Assembly (NCBI RefSeq): GCF_009811415.1
Contig: NZ_BLIG01000035.1
Span: 1-54,011, forward strand
Length of the DNA: 54,011 bases
Origin: Alteromonas sp. KUL106
GTDB lineage: Bacteria; Pseudomonadota; Gammaproteobacteria; Enterobacterales; Alteromonadaceae
Reading direction: 5' to 3'
Positions 1 to 6,591 of the stretch are shown here, in pieces; the stretch's first letter is position 1, and each line of letters opens with the position of its first letter. Both the position numbers and the translations under genes were made by a program. The notes beneath the pieces are model-generated. The model made no database searches. It was not told the origin of the DNA and was given only the letters and a program-made list of their open reading frames with translations.

Positions 1-38
1 CTCGCTGAGTGGGTAATGATCTATGCGGACTGGTATTA
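1..38. repeat. Terminal part of a dispersed inverted-repeat element
   Basis: These 38 bases match the reverse complement of 50658-50695 at 36 of 38 positions. That segment is the left terminal repeat of the 263-bp element near 50.7 kb. The rest of this copy lies outside the window. The last three bases supply the stop codon of the neighbouring sulfite oxidase gene, so the element ends exactly at the gene's 3' end. Confidence 0.8.
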
Positions 39-1334
39 AACCACACGCACAGCAATACGGTGGCAGGCATTGTTTAAGTAACCTTTCGGATTCCATCCCG
101 GTAAAACCATAGGCTGTGACTTTCCGTGCTCATCTTCAGCTTTTGCCCATACCTCATAATAGCCTTGCTGGGGAAAGTTAAGAGTCGTACTGAATTGCTG
201 CCACGCATGTCTATTTGCAGGTAAACTCAACTGTGCCACCTGCCAGGTTTGTCCAAAATCAATAGACGTATGCACCTTAGCGACCCTGCCTTCACCACTC
301 CATGCATGACCTCGCACATTTAATGACTTAGATAAAAGGTGGTCGCTACCCGAGCGCGGAAAAGTAATGAGCGACTTTACAGGCATGGCTTCGATAATAC
401 ACATGTCTTTGTCTTCAACGTCCGCCCCAGGAGCAACGGGTTTGCAGGGAATGCGGTAGGCTTTCCCCAGCATTTTTGCACCGTCATGTACCCGGTCTCG
501 AATCACTATTTTCTTGAGCCACTTACCCGATGTCGACGCAGGCCAGCCACCAAACACCAATCTCAGGGGATAGCCATTCATTAATGGAAGCGGTTCATCA
601 TTCATTGCCCATGCAATGAGTGATTCTTCTTCCATCGCTTTTGAAATAGGTACACCACGTGAAATGGCGGCTTTGCCCGGCGTGCGGCTTAAATGCTGAT
701 CATCACCATAGTAGCCAATATAAACCGCCGTTTCTTTCACACCGACAGCCTGCAACACATCTTTGAGTCGCACGCCTGTCCAACGTGGACACCCTACCGC
801 TCCTGTTGTCCATTGGTTACCTGTCGCAGCAGGTGAAAACTCTGCGCGGCCATTGCCCCCGCACTCTAGCGTTAGCTGATAGGTGTAATGCTTAAATTGG
901 GTTTTAAGTTCTTCTAGAGTAAACGTCTTCGACTGCGCTGCAGACTCGCCTTCAATGGTAAGTGTCCAGCTATTCGCATCTGGCTCTTGCGGAGGAATGC
1001 CATTATTTCTTACGAAAAACCGAGAAGCCGGCGTGACCACATCATCGAGTAAATGTGCAGGGGTCTCTGCGTTTAGGGGTCTGTCGTTGAGTATGATTAA
1101 GCCATCTTTGCCCTCTATAGAAAAAGGCGTGTCCGCTTGAGCAAATGCTGCTGGAATAAGACCTGCAGGCATAAATTGTCCGTACACCACTTCAGCGCCC
1201 AGCAACAAAGACAGCGATTTTAAACCTTTGATAAAGCCTCGGCGACTAAGCGCATTACTGGTTCTTTTAAAAACCTGCTCATCGGCTTTCACAGGATCTT
1301 TGGCATAAAGTTCATGTAGACCGTGTTTTTTCAC
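36..1334 (-). CDS. Tat-exported molybdopterin sulfite oxidase/dehydrogenase
   Basis: Predicted periplasmic sulfite oxidase family enzyme (432 aa), converting sulfite to sulfate with a molybdenum cofactor. The N-terminus carries a twin-arginine motif, SRRGFIKG (residues 30-37), and a hydrophobic stretch ending near AAFA. The Mo-ligand cysteine is expected at C158 in LECGGNGR, followed by WTTGAVGCPRWTGVRL, which is typical of the molybdopterin domain; the C-terminal third fits the dimerisation domain. The start is GTG with AAGGTGG five bases upstream. It is the last gene of the minus-strand operon reductase-dioxygenase-exporter-oxidase, so its likely role is detoxifying sulfite released by the dioxygenase and exported by the preceding gene. 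The family assignment is firm; that sulfite is the substrate rests on family and context. The electron acceptor (cytochrome c) is not encoded nearby. Confidence 0.88.
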   Translation of the reverse strand: MKKHGLHELYAKDPVKADEQVFKRTSNALSRRGFIKGLKSLSLLLGAEVVYGQFMPAGLIPAAFAQADTPFSIEGKDGLIILNDRPLNAETPAHLLDDVVTPASRFFVRNNGIPPQEPDANSWTLTIEGESAAQSKTFTLEELKTQFKHYTYQLTLECGGNGRAEFSPAATGNQWTTGAVGCPRWTGVRLKDVLQAVGVKETAVYIGYYGDDQHLSRTPGKAAISRGVPISKAMEEESLIAWAMNDEPLPLMNGYPLRLVFGGWPASTSGKWLKKIVIRDRVHDGAKMLGKAYRIPCKPVAPGADVEDKDMCIIEAMPVKSLITFPRSGSDHLLSKSLNVRGHAWSGEGRVAKVHTSIDFGQTWQVAQLSLPANRHAWQQFSTTLNFPQQGYYEVWAKAEDEHGKSQPMVLPGWNPKGYLNNACHRIAVRVV

Positions 1335-1400
1335 TTAAACCACCTTATCGGTACCAACGATGTATGTTTAAAAACTGCTGTGGCAAGGCGAAGACTAGCC

Positions 1401-2426
1401 TTACATAGCATATAGAAAACCAAGAATTAGCAGCGCAATCCATAGGGTTTCTGCAACGATCATGACAATGGGTAGCACACCCACTTCGGCAAGCTTGCCT
1501 AAGTTTGATTTCATGCCGATAGCGGTAATGGAAACAACTAAAAAGAAACGAGAAATCTGCGTGCCTGTCTCAATAACAAATTCGGGTAAAACAACAAAGC
1601 TATTGAGGAGCATTAGTGCAATGAAACCGATGAGAAACAGAGGCATTTTAGGGACTTCATTACTTTCAGCGCGGTTTTTAGCGTGAAAAAAATGCTTGAT
1701 GAAAACCATCATAATCAGCACAACCGGCATTAGCATAGCAACGCGAACAATTAGCATAGCAACGCGAACAAGTTTGGTAAGCGTAGCCAAATCGCCAGCA
1801 CTTTCTGATACCGAGTAACCAGCCCCTACTACCTGTGCCACATCGTGAATGGTGCCGCCCAGAAAGATACCCGCTTCGGTATCTGTCATACCTAATTGGC
1901 CTGCTATTATTGGGTAAAGCACCATGGCGATGGTGGACATCGCCGTTACGCCTATCACCGTAAGTAATGTATCTCGCTCATGGTTTTCACCTTTAGGGAG
2001 AATGGTAGATATGGCCAGCGCTGCAGAGGCACCACAGATAGCAACGGAGCCACCGGTGAGCGCACCAAAGCGCTTTTGAAGCCCCAGCGCTTTTGCCAAC
2101 CCTACACCAACAACAATGGTCGTCATTATGGCACCTGCTAGCATTAGCGCTGTTTGCCAACCTAGCACCGCTAAGTCGCCTAACGCAATTCGTAGCCCGA
2201 GCAAAACAACGCCTGCCCGCAGCAAGGTACTTGCGGTAAAATCGATACCACAGGCGCATGGCGTATTGTTTTGGTAAAGAAACGATACCGCCATGCCTAA
2301 TAATAATGCGAACAACATAGCAGGCGCATGGTAATGCTCACTTAAAAACAATGCCGCCATCCCAGTGATAGTGGCAATACCCAGCCCGGGCCATATGTTT
2401 TTACATTTTACTGCTATGTCATTCAT
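1401..2426 (-). CDS. YeiH/UPF0324-family putative sulfate/sulfite exporter
   Basis: Polytopic inner-membrane protein (341 aa from this start) of the YeiH/putative sulfate exporter family, with about ten hydrophobic segments. Family-typical motifs are LRAGVVLLGLRIAL, GGSVAICGASAALA and GGTIHDVAQVVGAG. The ATG at 2426 is preferred because the reading frame upstream of it runs into the end of the dioxygenase gene; with this start the two are separated by only four bases, implying translational coupling. Between the dioxygenase and the sulfite oxidase, the natural reading is export of sulfite (or sulfate) from the cytoplasm. Odd feature: a perfect 21-bp tandem duplication at 1730-1771 repeats seven residues (VRVAMLI/VRVAMLM) in a membrane segment. 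Substrate direction and identity are inferred from family and context. Confidence 0.82.
   Translation of the reverse strand: MNDIAVKCKNIWPGLGIATITGMAALFLSEHYHAPAMLFALLLGMAVSFLYQNNTPCACGIDFTASTLLRAGVVLLGLRIALGDLAVLGWQTALMLAGAIMTTIVVGVGLAKALGLQKRFGALTGGSVAICGASAALAISTILPKGENHERDTLLTVIGVTAMSTIAMVLYPIIAGQLGMTDTEAGIFLGGTIHDVAQVVGAGYSVSESAGDLATLTKLVRVAMLIVRVAMLMPVVLIMMVFIKHFFHAKNRAESNEVPKMPLFLIGFIALMLLNSFVVLPEFVIETGTQISRFFLVVSITAIGMKSNLGKLAEVGVLPIVMIVAETLWIALLILGFLYAM
1730..1771. repeat. 21-bp perfect tandem duplication inside the exporter gene
   Basis: Bases 1730-1750 and 1751-1771 are identical. The duplication is in frame and adds seven residues (RVAML-containing) to one predicted membrane segment of the YeiH-like protein. 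The exact identity suggests a recent slippage event, or an assembly artefact. Confidence 0.9.
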
Positions 2427-2430
2427 TGTA

Positions 2431-3438
2431 TTAACGCTCTGAAGCAACCAAAGCAACCAGCACCACACGTTTGCGGTCACCAGAATAAGGGCGACGCCCG
2501 TGCATTGCGCGATAGTTATCAACAATCGCGACGTCGCCATCTTGCCATTCTAGGTCGAAGGTAAAGTCCTCCGACAGTTCAGAGATGCGCTCAAGCCCTT
2601 CTTTTGGAATAGCGCTACCGTCACCGAATGTGATGGCGGAAGATGGGTTTTCTCGAACCCCTTTCCACCCCATATAGGCAGCAATCAGCTGGTTGTAAAA
2701 CACTTCAGAACCGTCATCTAGCTCGATGACCGCAGGAAGTACGGGAGTAATAGCTTTTAAGCTACCGTCTTCCAACCATTCCCAGTCATAACCGAGCTCT
2801 TTAAGCTTCGCCTCACCCTCGTCGACGGTTTCAACACTTAACGTGCTTTTCCAGCTACGACCCTGACCCGAGCTAATGTCATTAGCCGCAGGCATGGTCG
2901 TTGTGTACTTTAAACCCTTTTCTTTAAAATCGCCTGCCAGTTCAGGATTTTCTGCCTTCAATGCTTCAAACAATTTGTCTGAACGACACAGAGGTGTAGC
3001 ACCGCCTTCATCTGCTGCGGTTTTACAAAAGAAGAAAAGCTTACTGGGAGAAATCGGCGTTTGAGCCATTTCGTGATGCAAAAAAATTTCCACATCTTTG
3101 GGCGCTTCGTTAGCGGTAAATACGCGTTCGGTATAGTTGATACGCACCGCGTTAGACAACGACTCTTGATACGTAAAATTAGGATAGCCGAAGCCTGCTG
3201 AAAAAACGTCAAAGGTCTCTGCTGAATCAAGGGGGAACCCTCTAAATAGCAGCGCTCCAGATTTGGCTAATTTTGCTTCAAGTTCTGCTTGGTTCGCTTT
3301 AACGAAGGCAACCGTTTCCTCTACGGTAGAACAATTTTCGTTGTTCACGACTATTTCAGGAAACACGCCACCGTTGTAATTATGCTGCGTAGGCACACTT
3401 GCGTACGCTACCGCAGAGCTGTCATTGACGTTTTTCAT
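2431..3438 (-). CDS. TauD/clavaminate synthase-like Fe(II)/2-oxoglutarate dioxygenase
   Basis: Non-haem iron, 2-oxoglutarate dependent dioxygenase (335 aa) of the TauD/TfdA superfamily. The facial triad is visible as H121-x-E123 (in LHHEMAQ) and H313 (in AMHGRRPY), with R324 eleven residues later as the likely 2-oxoglutarate anchor. The block HHEMAQ...PSKLFFFC, GRSWKSTL and FNDG/TFGDG-type motifs resemble the clavaminate synthase-like subgroup that includes plant At3g21360, more than E. coli TauD. A good ribosome site (AGGAG) precedes the ATG. It sits 9 bases after the aldo-keto reductase and 4 before a sulfite-type exporter, with a sulfite oxidase following. That context fits an alkanesulfonate dioxygenase that splits sulfite from a sulfonated sugar, leaving an aldehyde. 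The family is clear; the substrate is inferred. Confidence 0.85.
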   Translation of the reverse strand: MKNVNDSSAVAYASVPTQHNYNGGVFPEIVVNNENCSTVEETVAFVKANQAELEAKLAKSGALLFRGFPLDSAETFDVFSAGFGYPNFTYQESLSNAVRINYTERVFTANEAPKDVEIFLHHEMAQTPISPSKLFFFCKTAADEGGATPLCRSDKLFEALKAENPELAGDFKEKGLKYTTTMPAANDISSGQGRSWKSTLSVETVDEGEAKLKELGYDWEWLEDGSLKAITPVLPAVIELDDGSEVFYNQLIAAYMGWKGVRENPSSAITFGDGSAIPKEGLERISELSEDFTFDLEWQDGDVAIVDNYRAMHGRRPYSGDRKRVVLVALVASER

Positions 3439-3447
3439 AGTTAACTC

Positions 3448-4401
3448 CTAGTCGTAAATGGGGTAAAAACGATTAAAGGCAGCTTCACAGAAGTGACCCG
3501 GATCGTTAAATCGACGATTTATGTTCAATGCAGAAATAGCCTGCATTTCACTTTCACTTAGTGAGAAATCAAAAAGCGATAAGTTTTCTTTCATCCGTTC
3601 TACTTTTGACGTTTTCGGGATAATAGCGTTTCCGCGCTGGATGCCCCAACGCAATACAATTTGCGCTGGCGTTTTACCATGCGCTTCTGCCGCCGCTTTC
3701 ACTACATCCTGTTTAAGCACAGATTCAGTTTGGTCAGCCATTTCAAGCTCTAGGTAGGAAAGCGCACCTAAAGGCGAGAACGCCGTAACACTCAATCCAT
3801 AGTCTTTTGCTAAGCGAATTAAACGCTCTTGCGTCAGATAAGGGTGAGATTCTATTTGCAGCATTGCCGGCTTAATTCGCGCGTAGCTCATTAGATCGTT
3901 TAGCAAGCCTGTGTTGTAGTTACACACACCAATTTGTTTAGCTTTACCCTTATCCGCTAAAGCTTCCATTGCTTCCCACGTTTTGTGAAGCGGCACCGGC
4001 GCGAGCTCCATTTTGGGCTCAGCAGCGTCAGGATCGTAAAACCATTCCGGCGGATATCGGGTTTCTATTGGTACGAACTTCTGTGCGATAGGAAAATGAA
4101 TAAGATACAAGTCTACGTACTCTAGCTGTAAATCAGACAGCGTTTTTTCGAGCGCTAACTCTACATGCTCAGGAGCGTGAAACGTGTTCCAGAGCTTCGA
4201 TGTTACCCACAAGTCTTCTCTGGTGCATAAGCCTTCATCAATAGCGCGTTTTATACCTTCGCCTACTTCTTTTTCATTACCATAATCTGCAGCACAATCT
4301 AAATGTCTATAGCCAGCTTTAATTGCTTGGTAGGTTGTGTCGGCGCAAATCGCAGTATCCACTTTCCAAAAACCAAAACCTACCTCAGGTATTTTATTCA
4401 T
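3448..4401 (-). CDS. Aldo-keto reductase, xylose-reductase-like (candidate 6-oxo-sugar reductase)
   Basis: Cytoplasmic NAD(P)H-dependent aldo-keto reductase (317 aa from this start). The catalytic tetrad is D35, Y40, K69 and H102, in HLDCAADYGNEKEVGEG, VTSKLW and YLIHFPI. The cofactor-binding IPKTS...R motif lies near the C-terminus. The sequence reads strikingly like fungal xylose reductases (AKR2 group), including FHAPEHVELALEKTLSDL and KFVP...RYPP. The ATG at 4401 is preferred because AAGGTG lies nine bases upstream; a GTG at 4413 is possible. It is the first gene of an operon with a dioxygenase, exporter and sulfite oxidase, so reduction of the aldehyde left by oxygenolytic desulfonation (6-dehydroglucose to glucose) is the likely job. 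Plain aldose reduction is the alternative. Two copies of the regulon operator half-site lie 61-104 bases upstream. Confidence 0.85.
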   Translation of the reverse strand: MNKIPEVGFGFWKVDTAICADTTYQAIKAGYRHLDCAADYGNEKEVGEGIKRAIDEGLCTREDLWVTSKLWNTFHAPEHVELALEKTLSDLQLEYVDLYLIHFPIAQKFVPIETRYPPEWFYDPDAAEPKMELAPVPLHKTWEAMEALADKGKAKQIGVCNYNTGLLNDLMSYARIKPAMLQIESHPYLTQERLIRLAKDYGLSVTAFSPLGALSYLELEMADQTESVLKQDVVKAAAEAHGKTPAQIVLRWGIQRGNAIIPKTSKVERMKENLSLFDFSLSESEMQAISALNINRRFNDPGHFCEAAFNRFYPIYD

Positions 4402-4461
4402 TGTTTCATTCACCTTAGAATTCGTTGCATTAAGCTAATTCGTTTTACTTTACCACTATGC

Positions 4462-4505
4462 TCTTGTATAACTTCAGCTTCAAACTTTAGTCTTGTATAA
4501 GACAT
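4462..4505. promoter_or_regulatory. Candidate GntR-type operators before the reductase operon
   Basis: The 10-mer TCTTGTATAA occurs twice (4462-4471 and 4491-4500). The second lies in TAGTCTTGTATAAGACAT (4488-4505), which differs at three positions from the perfect palindrome ATGTCTTATATAAGACAT found before the GH31 gene. Its position upstream of the reductase-dioxygenase operon and near a GntR gene suggests control by that regulator. Confidence 0.6.
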
Positions 4506-4788
4506 AAGTTATTACACGGACATTATGATGTCAACAAAGTGTTAACAGACTAAGTCAAAAGATTGTCGTAAGAATGAATTGGCTGACGTTAATATTCGCT
4601 GTAAGCAGGTTAGTCTTACTAATGATTCAACCAAGGTTTAGAAGAGTAAAGCCTCGAAAGAGATAGAGATGAGCATAACGGAAGACTATTCAAATGAGGA
4701 TTGGGACTGCTAGAGAGCACTGCATTGTCGCCTCGGCGTCCCAATAAACCGGTTTAATAACCTGGCAATAGAGCAAAGGTGCCGTTAT
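4506..4788. other. Intergenic, no gene seen
   Basis: Between the reductase promoter and the 3' end of the convergently placed GntR gene. I see no convincing coding frame, RNA gene or strong terminator, only a weak hairpin around 4750-4765. Confidence 0.5.
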
Positions 4789-5538
4789 TTAGTCAAGCTC
4801 AACTTGGTAATGATAATGATCGGTTCGGCATTTACTTTCGCGATATTCTATTAACTTACCATCAATTGATTCGGTAACGCGAGTGACTAAGAGTAACGGC
4901 GTTCCCTTTTCAATACCTAAGCTTTTTGCATCACTTTTTGATGCAAGGACGGCTTTGATACTGTCACGTGTTTTAAACACGGTTTGGTTATAGTCGGTTT
5001 GATAAAAGTGATACAGAGTATGAGGTATGTCTTCACGCTTTTCGATATGAGGAAAAAACTTAAAGGGCAGAAAAATGGTTTCTAACATACAGAATTCGTT
5101 TTCTAGTATGCGTCTGCGTTTCAGCTTTACGGTTTTCTCTTTTACTGTTATCGCCAGTGCTTGCTGAACGGTTTCATTCGGCTCTACAAGCTCTTTGCTT
5201 ATTAGCTCTGCTTTGGGTAAATCGGCGCCTTTTCCGTCGGCTTGTAATGGAAAGAAACGAAATAAAGCATCTTGAGCGGTATGTTCAGAAACAAATGTAC
5301 CCACACCTTGTCTGCGGGTTACAATTTTAGTATCTGTTAGCAGCGTCAACGCTTTACGAACGGTTCCTTGGCTCACTTTGAATTCGTCAGCAAGTTTAAA
5401 CTCGCTGGGCAGCATCTCACCGGGTTGCCATCGACGCTCAACAATGAGTTGCTTAATGTATTCAGCGACCTGTTGATAAAGAGGCTGAAAGGCAAGACTT
5501 GGACCGCTGAGTTTGTGATCGAATTGAGATGAAGACAT
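4789..5538 (-). CDS. GntR/HutC-family transcriptional regulator with UTRA domain
   Basis: DNA-binding regulator (249 aa). Residues about 18-85 form a GntR winged helix (PLYQQVAEYIKQLI, GEMLPSEFKLADEFKVSQGT, VRKALTLL, RRQGVGTFV). Residues about 100-245 fit a UTRA ligand-binding domain (KLKRRRIL, MLETIFLPF, LLLVTRVTES, YRESKCRTDHY). UTRA regulators sense sugars, sugar phosphates or other small metabolites. It lies between the aldo-keto reductase/dioxygenase operon and a divergent TauE-type exporter, close to the GH31 gene. Copies of an 18-bp palindrome occur before four nearby or distant transcription units; this protein is the obvious candidate to bind them. No copy of that palindrome is evident in its own promoter region. 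Confidence 0.88.
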   Translation of the reverse strand: MSSSQFDHKLSGPSLAFQPLYQQVAEYIKQLIVERRWQPGEMLPSEFKLADEFKVSQGTVRKALTLLTDTKIVTRRQGVGTFVSEHTAQDALFRFFPLQADGKGADLPKAELISKELVEPNETVQQALAITVKEKTVKLKRRRILENEFCMLETIFLPFKFFPHIEKREDIPHTLYHFYQTDYNQTVFKTRDSIKAVLASKSDAKSLGIEKGTPLLLVTRVTESIDGKLIEYRESKCRTDHYHYQVELD

Positions 5539-5636
5539 GAACCCTAACCTAAACGCTTAATTTTTGTTTTTATATCATACACAAGAGTTATAGCGCATTT
5601 TTGATTTAAATCACATACATCGTAGGAATAACATAC

Positions 5637-6389
5637 ATGCCTTTGGACACACTGCTGCCCATGTTCGCGCTTTTAGGCCTTGCGACGCTTCTTCAAACCC
5701 TGAGTGGGTTTGGCTTCGGGCTTATGGTGGTGTCCAGCTTTACTCTGTTTGGTATTTTACCGCTCACAGCAACCACATTTATGGTGAGTTTTTTGAGCCT
5801 TTTCAACTCTGTGAGTTTAGTGGTAAAAAACACCGAGCAGGTAAACAAACGCGCTTTCACTATCATGCTTCTTAGTGGCATTCCGTTCATGGGCATTGGA
5901 TATGCGCTATTAGAGTATTTATCCGTTGGCATGGCAACGTGGCTAAACCTTTTGCTCGGATTCGCTATACTCAGTTGCTGTGGCCTTTTGCTTGTAAAAA
6001 GAAAACGTGCGCAGCCATCCGGTCGCGCCTATGGTTTCAGTATTGCAGGCGCTTTAGGCGGGTTATTAGGTGGCCTTTTCTCTACGTTCGGTCCTCCCGT
6101 CGTGTTTCAATGCTATCGACAAACGTGGCCAATCAATGAAATTAGGATCACGCTTCTCGCTGTGTTCAGCGTGACTTCACTTATACGTCTTGCCATAATT
6201 CCATTCGGCACCCTGCCTTCTAACGACGTGATTCTCTGTGCAGTCCTTGCTGTACCCGTCATCCTCGTTTTCACTCGCTTGGGGCGAATAATTGCAGCCC
6301 GCGTGCCCGCTGCATCTGTCAGACTGTTAGCCTTAACTATGCTCGCGTTAAGTGGCGCAACGCTTATTGTAAAAAATATCCATTTTTAG
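5637..6389 (+). CDS. TauE/SafE-family membrane exporter
   Basis: Inner-membrane protein (250 aa) with about seven to eight hydrophobic segments and the glycine-rich halves typical of TauE/SafE (TLSGFGFGLMVVS near the N-terminus; GALGGLLGGLFSTFGPPVVF mid-protein). The family is associated with export of sulfite or other organosulfur-derived anions. It is divergent from the GntR regulator, 98 bases apart, with AGGA about eleven bases before the ATG. In this neighbourhood sulfite export is the likely role, giving the locus a second exporter beside the YeiH-type one. A partial repeat element begins directly at its stop codon. Confidence 0.8.
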   Translation: MPLDTLLPMFALLGLATLLQTLSGFGFGLMVVSSFTLFGILPLTATTFMVSFLSLFNSVSLVVKNTEQVNKRAFTIMLLSGIPFMGIGYALLEYLSVGMATWLNLLLGFAILSCCGLLLVKRKRAQPSGRAYGFSIAGALGGLLGGLFSTFGPPVVFQCYRQTWPINEIRITLLAVFSVTSLIRLAIIPFGTLPSNDVILCAVLAVPVILVFTRLGRIIAARVPAASVRLLALTMLALSGATLIVKNIHF

Positions 6390-6492
6390 CTGGGAGCTTG
6401 AAAGGAAACAGCTACCCTTGCTTTCCCACGCTTTGCGAGGAAACTTGCCAGCGCCTTCACAGTGGGCAATGATCTATGCAAATTGATATTAA
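6388..6492. repeat. Partial copy of the dispersed repeat element
   Basis: This stretch aligns with the right part of the element at 50658-50920. Shared features are CTGGGA..TTGAAAGG, a GGAAACTT core, the AGTGGGC..T..CTATGC end and a final ATATTAA. It abuts the stop codon of the TauE-type gene, as the window-start copy abuts the sulfite oxidase stop. The left terminal repeat is missing. Confidence 0.75.
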
Positions 6493-6557
6493 CGCCGCTT
6501 TAAATCTTCATAAAATTCTAATTGCCGATTGACACCTAAGTTACATTTCATTAACTT

Positions 6558-6575
6558 ATGTCTTATATAAGACAT
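6558..6575. promoter_or_regulatory. Perfect 18-bp palindrome, candidate GntR operator before GH31
   Basis: ATGTCTTATATAAGACAT is a perfect palindrome ending 16 bases before the preferred GH31 start. Near copies occur at 4488, 41004 and 41232, each before a gene that fits the same pathway. Its closeness to the start suggests repression. Confidence 0.72.
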
Positions 6576-6591
6576 GAAGGGTAATCTAGGA

